Shown piece after piece: positions 18,909-26,567 of a DNA stretch of 64,000 nt. Origin of the DNA: Candidatus Symbiothrix dinenymphae (lineage in GTDB: Bacteria > Bacteroidota > Bacteroidia > Bacteroidales > Azobacteroidaceae); assembly GCA_001417715.1 (NCBI GenBank), contig BBRT01000327.1:1-64000 (forward strand). Reading direction: 5' to 3'. Within the stretch, counting starts at the first letter, position 1; the number at the start of each line of letters is the position of its first letter. Under the pieces are notes generated by a model. The model made no database searches. It was not told the origin of the DNA and saw only the letters and a list, made by a program, of their open reading frames with translations. The translations under genes and the position numbers were made by a program.

Positions 18909-19754
18909 TTAATTAATTTCTATTGAGCTACCGCCTCCTACGCTGTACAATTTTGCCGTTTGCACGGCTTCTTTCACATCGTGGACGCGGATGATGTTTG
19001 CGCCCTTTGTCAGGGCGTACATATTTAGGGCTGTGGTGCCGTTCAATGCCTCTTCTGTGGTGATTTCAAGCACTTCTCTTATCATTGTTTTGCGTGAAAA
19101 GCCGACCAATACGGGCATTTCAAATACGGCGAATTGCTCTAAATGTTTCAACACCTCGTAGTTTTGCGGCGTTGTTTTGCTGAATCCGAAGCCGGGGTCA
19201 ATCCAGATGTCGTTCACCCCTTTTTGATTGAGATTGGCTACTTTTTCGGCAAAATATTTCAGAATGTCGGGCATTAGTTTGTCGTATTGCGTGTGCTCCA
19301 TCATCGTTTGAGGCGTTCCCTGACTATGCATGATGCAATACGGCACTTGCAGGTCGGCTACGGTGTCAAACATTTTTGCATCCAGTGCGCCGGCGGCAAT
19401 GTCGTTGATGATGGCGGCTCCAAATTTTTCTACACACTCGCGAGCCACCTCTGCGCGAAACGTGTCAATGGAAACAATTGCTTCGGGGGCTTCTCTGAAC
19501 AGGATTTTCAAGCCAAAGCGCAACCGCTGCATTTCTTCTTCCGGACTGACGAAAACAGCATTGGGGCGCGATGAATAGCCTCCTGCGTCTATCATATCCG
19601 CCCCTTCGTCCAGAATTTGCACCACACGTTGGGCAATTTCTTTTTCGGTCTGCTTGCGACTTCCTAAAAAAAATGAATCCGGCGTGATGTTCAGTATCCC
19701 CATCACTTTTGGGGTACTGAAATTCATTAATGTGCCTTTTAGATTGCTTGTCAT
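18909..19754 (-). CDS. folP: Dihydropteroate synthase
   Basis: A 281-residue TIM-barrel enzyme of folate synthesis that condenses pABA with a hydroxymethyl-dihydropterin pyrophosphate. Signature motifs are VMGILNITPDSFF, DMIDAGGYSSRPNA (the GGxSTRPxA-type pterin site, here with SSRP), IVSIDTFRAEVA, INDIAAG, DIWIDPGFGFSKT and VLVGFSRKTMI. All are intact. The gene starts 13 bp after tRNA-Ser on the same strand, so both may come from one transcript driven by the box at 19880. Confidence 0.95.
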   Translation of the reverse strand: MTSNLKGTLMNFSTPKVMGILNITPDSFFLGSRKQTEKEIAQRVVQILDEGADMIDAGGYSSRPNAVFVSPEEEMQRLRFGLKILFREAPEAIVSIDTFRAEVARECVEKFGAAIINDIAAGALDAKMFDTVADLQVPYCIMHSQGTPQTMMEHTQYDKLMPDILKYFAEKVANLNQKGVNDIWIDPGFGFSKTTPQNYEVLKHLEQFAVFEMPVLVGFSRKTMIREVLEITTEEALNGTTALNMYALTKGANIIRVHDVKEAVQTAKLYSVGGGSSIEIN

Positions 19755-19767
19755 CAGGTTGTGATTG

Positions 19768-19854
19768 CGGAAGCGACGAGATTCGAACTCGTGGACCGGT
19801 TTCCCGATCGGCAGTTTAGCAAACTGCTGGTTTCAGCCACTCACCCACACTTCC
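19768..19854 (-). tRNA. tRNA-Ser (anticodon GCT)
   Basis: An 87-nt type II tRNA. The acceptor arms GGAAGTG and CGCTTCC pair with one G-T wobble. The anticodon arm GCAGT-TTGCTAA-ACTGC displays GCT, reading AGC/AGT serine codons. A long variable arm (CGATCGGGAAACCGGT region) and the T-loop GTTCGAATC are present. CCA is not encoded. Confidence 0.95.
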
Positions 19855-19879
19855 AAAACTATTTTTGCGAATTGCGGCG

Positions 19880-19887
19880 CAAAGGTA
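19880..19887 (-). promoter_or_regulatory. Promoter box for tRNA-Ser (and possibly folP)
   Basis: TACCTTTG on the minus strand, 25 bp before the tRNA 5' end. Confidence 0.6.
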
Positions 19888-19950
19888 CGAAAAAGTTATG
19901 AGTTATGAATTATGAATTATGTTTTTTTTTATGTTTTGGAAGAAAATGTT

Positions 19951-19958
19951 TACCTTTG
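19951..19958 (+). promoter_or_regulatory. Promoter box of mltG
   Basis: TACCTTTG, 18 bp before ATG 19976. It shows that the upstream in-frame ATGs belong to promoter DNA. Confidence 0.6.
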
Positions 19959-19975
19959 CCGAAATTTTTTTCAAA

Positions 19976-21013
19976 ATGACAAAGAAAAATATACTAATTG
20001 GTGCAGGTATCCTGCTGGTTATCGGGCTTGTATTGCTTGTGAGAAGTGTGATTTTTTCGATTCAAATACGTTCTGCGGCGTTTGACATCGACAAGCCGCA
20101 ATACATATATATTGACAACGCGAAAGATTACGACCGGTTGCTGGTGCAATTGAACTCCGTGGGGCACCTCAAAAATGAAAAACACTTCAAGAAAGTGTCT
20201 GAACGGATGAAATATCCCTCGCGGATGAAATCCGGATGCTACAAAATTGAACCAAAAATGTCGTATTTGGAGGCTGTACAGCGATTTCGGAACGGTGAGC
20301 AAACCCCGATAAAAGTAACTTTTAACAATATGCGACTGAAAAGTGATTTTGTGGAACGCATCAGCAGTCAATTCCTGTTTTCGACCGAAGAACTCTTAGC
20401 TTTGCTGAACGACACCGCTTTCACGGCAGAATTGGGCTTCGATACCACCACCGTTCTCACCCTGTTTATCCCCAACACGTATGAGTTTTTTTGGAATATC
20501 CCCGCAAAAGGTTTCGTGGAACGCATGAAAAAAGAATATGACCGCTTTTGGACACCGCAACGCTTGGAAAAAGCGGCTGAAATTCCGCTCTCGCCGACAG
20601 AAGTGTCCATCCTCGCCTCCATCGTGGAAGAAGAAACCGCCAATCGCGCAGAATATCCCATCGTGGCGGGGCTATACATCAATCGTTTGCGACGCGGCAT
20701 CGCTTTACAAGCCGACCCGACCGTGAAATTTGCAGTCGGAGATGTGAGTTTGCGCCGCATTTTGAACAAACACCTGAAAGTGAAATCGCCTTACAACACC
20801 TACCTGCACAAGGGATTACCCCCCGGACCGATTCGCTTACCCGGCATTGGAGGTATTGACGGGGTGCTGAATTATGCGCGGCACACCTATTTATATATGT
20901 GTGCCCAAGAGGATTTTTCGGGCAGGCACAATTTTGCAGTCAGGCTGGCGGAGCATAACCGCAACGCCCGCAAATATCAAGCCGCCCTGAATAAATTAAA
21001 AATCACCAAATAA
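19976..21013 (+). CDS. mltG: Endolytic transglycosylase MltG (YceG-like)
   Basis: A 345-residue single-pass inner membrane protein that cleaves nascent peptidoglycan strands. The start MTKKNILIGAGILLVIGLV gives a membrane helix at residues 5-27. The catalytic-site motif ILASIVEEETANRAEYP contains the expected glutamate, followed by VAGLYINRL, LQADPTVKFA and SPYNTYLHKGLPPGPIRLPG, all family hallmarks. The length is typical. It is followed after 69 bp by tamL, which has its own promoter box. Confidence 0.94.
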   Translation: MTKKNILIGAGILLVIGLVLLVRSVIFSIQIRSAAFDIDKPQYIYIDNAKDYDRLLVQLNSVGHLKNEKHFKKVSERMKYPSRMKSGCYKIEPKMSYLEAVQRFRNGEQTPIKVTFNNMRLKSDFVERISSQFLFSTEELLALLNDTAFTAELGFDTTTVLTLFIPNTYEFFWNIPAKGFVERMKKEYDRFWTPQRLEKAAEIPLSPTEVSILASIVEEETANRAEYPIVAGLYINRLRRGIALQADPTVKFAVGDVSLRRILNKHLKVKSPYNTYLHKGLPPGPIRLPGIGGIDGVLNYARHTYLYMCAQEDFSGRHNFAVRLAEHNRNARKYQAALNKLKITK

Positions 21014-21066
21014 TCTTACCCCGTGTTAATACCCTGTACGCGGTTTTTTTTTACGCAAAAAATGAC

Positions 21067-21074
21067 TATCTTTG
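21067..21074 (+). promoter_or_regulatory. Promoter box of tamL
   Basis: TATCTTTG, 8 bp before ATG 21083, giving a very short leader. Confidence 0.55.
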
Positions 21075-21082
21075 CGTCCGTT

Positions 21083-23404
21083 ATGCGCAAGTTACTTTAC
21101 AAAATTCTGTTTCTCATCGTTTTGACGGGCTGTTATGCGTGCAGCCCCACTAAGTTTGTGCCCGAAGGTGAATATCTTTTGAATAAGGTGAAAATTGTGT
21201 CGGATGTGCCCGAATACAGTACTATTGAACTTAACCCGCATTTGAGCCAACGTACTAATTACAAGATGTTTGGACTTAACCGGACGATGCTTCAAGTGTA
21301 TAGTTTGTCCGGCAAAAAACATCCTAACCGCTGGTACAACAGGACTTTGCGAAAAATTGGCGAACCGCCCATCATTTTTGATTCGACGGAGGTGGTGAAG
21401 ACCACTGCCGAGTTTGAACGGCTCCTGGTCAATGCGGGATATATCAATGCAGAAGTGAGCTCTGAGGTGCGTCTGCGCAAGAAAAAAGCGGAGGTCACCT
21501 ACAAAGTGGTGGGCAACACACCTTACCGTATTCGCAATTACGAAATACGAATTACGAATCACGGGGATTCTGCTATTGTCGGGGAAACGCCTACTTTGCC
21601 ACTGCCGCCCCAATGGGAACCGACTGTTAAAACGGGGGATTTGTTTAATCGCGGGCGGCTGGATGTGGCGCGCGGGCTGTTTACTACTGCCTTGCGCGGG
21701 CAGGGCTATTATGCGTTTTCCAAGGACAATATCATGTTTGATGCGGACAGTGCGCTGGGAGTTGCCAATATGGTGGATTTAAAGTTGAAATTGCGTGAAT
21801 TGCCGCGTGTGGCTGCCGACAGTGCCAAAAATACTTACTTCCCGTTCAAAAAATATTATTTCGACGAGGTGTCTATTTACCTTGATTACGACCCCCTGAC
21901 GATGTTGAGTGTTGCCGACTACCCCAAAAAGGACTGTATCGAAGGCACCGGCTACACCATTTATCACTTGGGAAAAAAGCCTTCCATACGTTCTAAAACG
22001 CTGATGAACAACACATTTATCACGCAGGGGGAACTCTATTCGCAGTTGCAGGAAGAGCGGACGTACTCCGCTTTTTCCACTTTGTCCGCTTTGAGCAATG
22101 TCCACATCCAGTTTAACGAAAAAATGCGCAACGACTCGCTGTTTTTGGATGCTACCCTGCTCACGATGCCTACGCGCAAACAAGGCGTGTCGTTTTCGGT
22201 GGAAGGTACCAACACGACCGGCGATTTGGGCGTGGCTTCGACCGCCAATTACACCCATCGCAACCTGTTTCGCGGCTCCGAGATGCTGAATTTTGGCGTG
22301 CGGGGAGGGTATGAAACGATGACGAATTTTTCCAACCCTTACTGGGAATTGGGCACGGAGCTGTCGCTGCATTTTCCGAAATTCATGCTGCCGTTTTCCA
22401 CAAACAAATTGGCGCGGCGGGTGAAAACTTCAACCGAATTCTCAGTGCTTTACAACTATCAAACACGCCCCGAATATGATAGAACGCTGCTTTCGGGGAG
22501 GGTCGGCTATCTGTGGCAAAAGCGCACCAAGTTTGCTTCTTCGCATCGGTTTGATTTGATTAATCTCGACTATGTGCGCCTGCCACGCATCGACGGCACT
22601 TTTTTGAAAAATTTGCCGCCCAGCGCAAAATATTTTGGCTACACCGACCAATTTATTGTCAGCATGGACTATTCTTTTCTTAAATCCACCATAGACCCGT
22701 CTATCAGGCAGCGCGATGCCTATTCGTTGCGCTTTTCCATCGAGTCGTCCGGCAACGTGCTGTCGGGATTGAGTAAGTTGCTGAATGTCAAAAAAAGCGC
22801 AGAAGGCTCCTACGAGTTGTTTGAAACCTATTTTGCACAATTCCTGAAGGCGGATTTTGATTTTTCAAAAACCATCGTGATTGACCCCCAAAATAGCGTG
22901 GCATGGCGTATAGGGGCAGGTATTGGCTTGCCGTATGGCAATTCAAACATACTGCCGTTTGAAAAACGCTACTATTCGGGCGGTGCCAACAGTGTGAGGG
23001 CATGGTCGGTGCGCGAACTGGGTCCGGGAGGCTACGTTTCCAACGACTCCACCACGTTTTTTAATCAGTCGGGCGACATCAAACTCGACCTGAACATCGA
23101 ATATCGCACACGCTTTTTCTGGAAATTGGAAGTGGCCGCCTTCGTCGATGCCGGCAATATCTGGACAATCAAAGCCTACGAAGGGCAAGAGGAAGGACAG
23201 TTCAAATTCAACCGCTTCTATGAGCAAATAGCTGTGGGATACGGACTTGGCTTGCGCTTAGACTTAGGCTATTTCCTAATCCGCCTCGACGCCGGCGAAA
23301 AAGCCTACAACCCCGCCAAACAAGGCAAAGACCGCTTAGCTATTCTACATCCCAATTTCGGCGACAATTTCGCATGGCACATCGCTGTGGGGTATCCTTT
23401 TTAA
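21083..23404 (+). CDS. TamL-type BamA/TamA family outer membrane lipoprotein
   Basis: A 773-residue protein. POTRA-like repeats (EVSSEVRLRKKKAEVTYKVV; GQGYYAFSKDNIMF) are followed by a C-terminal Omp85 barrel ending HIAVGYPF. The Omp85 lid-lock motif region is GGANSVRAWSVRELGPG. The signal peptide carries two possible lipoboxes (LTGC, Cys17; CYAC, Cys20), as in TamL, the lipidated TamA of Bacteroidota thought to work with TamB in outer membrane biogenesis. No tamB is in the window. The start was chosen after the promoter box. One POTRA junction reads RNYEIRITNHGDS from a near-repetitive AATTACGA stretch at 21536-21560 and may be a repeat insertion. Confidence 0.88.
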   Translation: MRKLLYKILFLIVLTGCYACSPTKFVPEGEYLLNKVKIVSDVPEYSTIELNPHLSQRTNYKMFGLNRTMLQVYSLSGKKHPNRWYNRTLRKIGEPPIIFDSTEVVKTTAEFERLLVNAGYINAEVSSEVRLRKKKAEVTYKVVGNTPYRIRNYEIRITNHGDSAIVGETPTLPLPPQWEPTVKTGDLFNRGRLDVARGLFTTALRGQGYYAFSKDNIMFDADSALGVANMVDLKLKLRELPRVAADSAKNTYFPFKKYYFDEVSIYLDYDPLTMLSVADYPKKDCIEGTGYTIYHLGKKPSIRSKTLMNNTFITQGELYSQLQEERTYSAFSTLSALSNVHIQFNEKMRNDSLFLDATLLTMPTRKQGVSFSVEGTNTTGDLGVASTANYTHRNLFRGSEMLNFGVRGGYETMTNFSNPYWELGTELSLHFPKFMLPFSTNKLARRVKTSTEFSVLYNYQTRPEYDRTLLSGRVGYLWQKRTKFASSHRFDLINLDYVRLPRIDGTFLKNLPPSAKYFGYTDQFIVSMDYSFLKSTIDPSIRQRDAYSLRFSIESSGNVLSGLSKLLNVKKSAEGSYELFETYFAQFLKADFDFSKTIVIDPQNSVAWRIGAGIGLPYGNSNILPFEKRYYSGGANSVRAWSVRELGPGGYVSNDSTTFFNQSGDIKLDLNIEYRTRFFWKLEVAAFVDAGNIWTIKAYEGQEEGQFKFNRFYEQIAVGYGLGLRLDLGYFLIRLDAGEKAYNPAKQGKDRLAILHPNFGDNFAWHIAVGYPF

Positions 23405-23457
23405 AATTGTTATGATGATTAGAACGAATAATTATGCGGGCATTCAAAAAAATATAG

Positions 23458-23465
23458 TAACTTTG
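23458..23465 (+). promoter_or_regulatory. Promoter box of the ABC-F gene
   Basis: TAACTTTG, 28 bp before ATG 23494. Confidence 0.6.
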
Positions 23466-23493
23466 CGGCACTATCATATATAAGTTTTTGAAA

Positions 23494-25380
23494 ATGGCTA
23501 CTCCCAACCTGCAAGTCAATAATCTCACCAAGTCGTTTGGCGATTTGGTGCTGTTTGAGAATGTTTCATTCGGCATTGCTGAACGCCACCGCATTGGGCT
23601 GATTGCGAAAAATGGTGCGGGGAAGACTACGCTGCTGAATATTCTGTCCGGCAAAGAAGGCTGCGACGGCGGCGAAATCGTGCTTAGAAGTGGTTTGCGC
23701 GTGGGTTATTTGGAGCAGCATCCGAAGTATCCGGCGGGGACTTCGGTGATGGAGGCTTGTTTGGGACATTCCTATTATGGGCGGGGGGGTGCGGGTCAAG
23801 CCCGCAATGACGATGATGATGACGATGATGGTGGTGATGGCAATGCCGATGATGGTGACGCTGTATTGTTGGCAAAGCAAATTCTCACCAAATTTAAAAT
23901 CAGTGACCTTAATCAGCGGACAGAGGAGCTGTCGGGCGGGCAATTGAAGCGTGTAGCTCTTGCTGCCGTTCTCATCACAAAGCCCGACTTGCTGATTTTG
24001 GATGAGCCGACCAACCATCTTGACCTTGCACTGATTGAGTGGTTGGAAGATTATCTGTCGCGCGGCACCTATTCGCTACTGATGGTGACGCATGACCGTT
24101 ATTTTTTAGACCGCGTTTGCAACGAAATTATTGAAATCGAAAACCGCCAAATCTACTCATACAAAGGTAACTACAACTACTATCTCGAAAAGCGACAGGA
24201 ACGCCTCGAAACGATGGGCATGGAACGCGAACGGGCGCAAAACCTCTTTCGCAAGGAGTTGGAATGGATGCGCCGCCAACCCCAAGCGCGCGCCACAAAA
24301 GCCAAAGCACGCATCGACTCGTTCCACGATTTGGAGGAAAAACTGAAACAAAATCGCACTTCCGGCGATGTGCAGTTGGGCGTGAAAGCCTCCTACATAG
24401 GCAACAAAATTTTTGAAGCCGAACATGTGTCCAAACGCTTTGGCGACATCAAAATAGTGGAAGATTTCAACTACATCTTCTCACGCTACGAAAAATTAGG
24501 CATTATCGGCAACAACGGCACGGGCAAATCCACATTCATCAAAATGCTCATAGGCGCGGAACAGCCCGATTCGGGGCGGTTTGACGTGGGCGAAACGGTC
24601 AAATTCGGCTATTACAGTCAGGATGGCTTGCAATTTGACGACCGCATGAAAGTCATCGACGTGGTGCAAAACATCGCCGAAGTCATCGACCTGGGCGATG
24701 GCAAGCAACTCACCGCCGCACAATTTCTGCAACATTTCCTCTTCACGCCCGACAAGCAGCACAGCCTTGTGCACACACTCAGCGGAGGCGAACGCCGCCG
24801 CCTCTACCTCTGCACGGTGCTCATCAAAAATCCCAATTTCCTCGTCTTGGACGAACCCACCAACGACCTCGACATCATCACCCTGAACGTGCTGGAAGAC
24901 TACCTCGCCACATTCAAAGGCTGCGTCATAGTGGTGTCGCACGACCGCTATTTCATGGACAAAGTGGTTGACCACCTCCTCGTTTTCAAAGGGCAAGCCA
25001 AAATTCAAGACTTCCCCGGCAATTACACGCAATACCGCTGTCATTGCGGGCTTGACCCGCAATCTCCTGTAAAAGAATCGAATGCAGAACAAAAGAGCAA
25101 TGCTGAACGGGGGATTGCGGGTCAAGCCCGCAATGACAAAAAGGCAAGTACAAAAGCCAAATTAACCTTCAGCGAGCGGCGCGAGTTGGAGGCATTAGAC
25201 CGGGAAATACCAGCCTTGGAAGCCGAACAGAAGGCATTAGAGCAAGAATTATCCACCGGCACACTCGCCAACGATGCGCTACTGCAAAAATCGCAACGCA
25301 TCCAAAAAATCATCGAAATGCTGGACGAAAAATCCATGCGGTGGCTGGAGCTGTCGGAGAAAGATTGTGATAAATTTTAA
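23494..25380 (+). CDS. ABC-F family ATPase with in-frame palindrome insertions
   Basis: A 628-residue soluble protein with two ABC domains, of the ribosome-associated ABC-F class (Uup-like). Walker A motifs are AKNGAGKTTLL and GNNGTGKSTFIK, signatures LSGGQLKR and LSGGERRRLYL, and Walker B LLILDEPTNHLD and LVLDEPTNDLD. The C-terminus is a short coiled coil (ERRELEALDREIPALEAEQK). Two segments do not belong to the family. Residues about 98-125 (GAGQARND, then Asp/Gly-rich) come from a palindrome plus a GAT-rich microsatellite. Residues about 516-549 (CGLDPQSP ... GIAGQARND) come from a 100-bp inverted-repeat element. Both keep the frame and lie outside the nucleotide-binding motifs. Confidence 0.92.
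   Translation: MATPNLQVNNLTKSFGDLVLFENVSFGIAERHRIGLIAKNGAGKTTLLNILSGKEGCDGGEIVLRSGLRVGYLEQHPKYPAGTSVMEACLGHSYYGRGGAGQARNDDDDDDDGGDGNADDGDAVLLAKQILTKFKISDLNQRTEELSGGQLKRVALAAVLITKPDLLILDEPTNHLDLALIEWLEDYLSRGTYSLLMVTHDRYFLDRVCNEIIEIENRQIYSYKGNYNYYLEKRQERLETMGMERERAQNLFRKELEWMRRQPQARATKAKARIDSFHDLEEKLKQNRTSGDVQLGVKASYIGNKIFEAEHVSKRFGDIKIVEDFNYIFSRYEKLGIIGNNGTGKSTFIKMLIGAEQPDSGRFDVGETVKFGYYSQDGLQFDDRMKVIDVVQNIAEVIDLGDGKQLTAAQFLQHFLFTPDKQHSLVHTLSGGERRRLYLCTVLIKNPNFLVLDEPTNDLDIITLNVLEDYLATFKGCVIVVSHDRYFMDKVVDHLLVFKGQAKIQDFPGNYTQYRCHCGLDPQSPVKESNAEQKSNAERGIAGQARNDKKASTKAKLTFSERRELEALDREIPALEAEQKALEQELSTGTLANDALLQKSQRIQKIIEMLDEKSMRWLELSEKDCDKF
23788..23865 (+). repeat. Palindrome plus GAT-rich microsatellite inside the ABC-F gene
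   Basis: GCGGGTCAAGCCCGCAATGA at 23791-23810 is the same family as the intergenic palindromes. It is followed by imperfect GAT/GAC/GGT triplets coding for Asp/Gly. It is in frame with the host gene. Confidence 0.8.
25039..25138. repeat. 100-bp composite inverted repeat inside the ABC-F gene
   Basis: Perfect 26-bp arms: 25039-25064, beginning TGTCATTGCGGGCTTGACCC, and its reverse complement at 25113-25138, with a 48-bp loop. Each arm is itself a palindrome. The same two-arm design is intergenic at 59205-59284. The element is read through in frame. Confidence 0.88.
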
Positions 25381-25415
25381 CCTGCATTGCGCAAAATCAG
25401 TTTTACAGTGACCAA

Positions 25416-25520
25416 CTACCCCTGTGTGGGGTACAATTTCGATAACCCCGCACAAACGATAGCGCAGGGCGGGGTAAAGTGCTCTCCTCCCCTTTCGGGC
25501 TGAAAGCCCACCATATCCTC
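25416..25520. repeat. Short palindromic repeats after the ABC-F gene
   Basis: TACCCCTGTGTGGGGTA and the downstream ATTTCGATAACCCCGCAC / GCGGGGTAAAG module match the repeats at 15.9 kb and 40.06-40.31 kb. A TTTCGGGCTGAAAGCCCA hairpin follows. No gene lies between 25381 and 25520. Confidence 0.65.
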
Positions 25521-26342
25521 TCAACGCAGCCTTTTCCGACTTTCCACCTCTTGCAACACACTCATTTGCTGGATGGCTATTTGGTTTAGTTTCACCAGAC
25601 GCTCGCTTTGCGCCAGCCCGTCATCAATGAGTACGGCATTGATATTTTCCATGTTAGAGAGGCAAATCAGCTCGTTGATTGTGGCATAATCGCGCATATT
25701 TCCCTGCAAATCGGGATTGGCATCGCGCCATTGCTTAGCTGTGATGCCAAACATCGCCACATTAAGCACATCGGCTTCGCTGGCATAAATAAAATTTAGT
25801 TGCTGACCCGTAAGTTCTTGTGGTATAAGATGTTGAGCAATAGCATGCGTATGAATGTGGTAGTTGATTTTGGAAAGTTCGCGCTTTGCCGACCAGCCCA
25901 ATGCTTTTTGTTCATCTTCTTTGAGGCGTTGAAATTCTTGAATGAGGTAGAACTTAAATTCGGGACTTATCCACGAAGCAAATTCAAACGCTATGTCCTT
26001 GTGCGCAAAAGTGCCACTGTCATAGCGACCGGGTTTGGATATAATTCCGATGGCATTTGTTTTTTCAATCCATTGTTTAACTGTCATTACAAAGCTCTGG
26101 CTTCCACTTTCACTTTTAATGTTACCGAATTCGGTAACATTAAAAACAGGATTGTTAATTGTTTCCCAAATTCCCATAAAATCAATCGTATAACGAGTTC
26201 TTAGCCAATGGGCAATGACAAGTCCCGTTGCTTCTGCGTTTTTGAACTTCGCCATATCGGTCAGCGAGATGTAATCACTTTTTTGGTGCGAAAGCAGGAT
26301 AACTTCCGTACCTTGCACACTAATGGTTTCCTTTTTCTTCAT
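25521..26342 (-). CDS. KilA-N domain protein
   Basis: A 273-residue protein with an N-terminal KilA-N DNA-binding domain: SDYISLTDMAKFKNAEATG, IAHWLRTRYTIDFMGIWE, and GRYDSGTFAHKDIAFEFASWISPEFKFYLIQEFQRLK. The C-terminal half (QLNFIYASEADVLNVAMFGITAKQWR) is common to bacterial KilA-N proteins. The family comes from phages and mobile elements, and its cellular role in bacteria is unclear. It is a single gene read from its own promoter at 26375, next to a terminal-repeat remnant at 26464. Confidence 0.88.
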   Translation of the reverse strand: MKKKETISVQGTEVILLSHQKSDYISLTDMAKFKNAEATGLVIAHWLRTRYTIDFMGIWETINNPVFNVTEFGNIKSESGSQSFVMTVKQWIEKTNAIGIISKPGRYDSGTFAHKDIAFEFASWISPEFKFYLIQEFQRLKEDEQKALGWSAKRELSKINYHIHTHAIAQHLIPQELTGQQLNFIYASEADVLNVAMFGITAKQWRDANPDLQGNMRDYATINELICLSNMENINAVLIDDGLAQSERLVKLNQIAIQQMSVLQEVESRKRLR

Positions 26343-26374
26343 GATGTTCTTTCTTTTATTAAAATTTTACGGTG

Positions 26375-26382
26375 CAAAGGTA
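26375..26382 (-). promoter_or_regulatory. Promoter box of the KilA-N gene
   Basis: TACCTTTG on the minus strand, about 32 bp before ATG 26342. Confidence 0.6.
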
Positions 26383-26463
26383 AAACATTTTTCTTGATTT
26401 GGCAATTTTTTTCGAAAATCATATTTTTATTTTCACAATTAGTTTGCGATGATTACTGATTTT

Positions 26464-26545
26464 CAGGGCAACTGCATCAAATTTATGATGACAAGGAAGA
26501 CCGTAGGTCTTCAATCTACCCCATACGGGGTAACAGACGGAAGCA
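26464..26545. mobile_element. Single end of the CAGGGCAACCGC terminal-repeat family (remnant)
   Basis: CAGGGCAACTGCATCAAATT, then GACCGTAGGTCTTCAATCTACC, is nearly the left end of the 338-bp element at 40006. No matching right end lies before yifB, so it is a one-ended remnant. Confidence 0.6.
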
Positions 26546-26567
26546 AAATCGGCGGCGGTTCAGACAA

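Noticed and set aside
23811-23865. Acidic Asp/Gly-rich stretch in the ABC-F protein as a functional domain
   Set aside because: It is an imperfect GAT-type microsatellite attached to a palindrome insertion, not a conserved ABC-F feature.
26464-26567. A complete transposable element upstream of the KilA-N gene
   Set aside because: Only one end matches the CAGGGCAACCGC family. No right-hand inverted repeat or target duplication was found before yifB.
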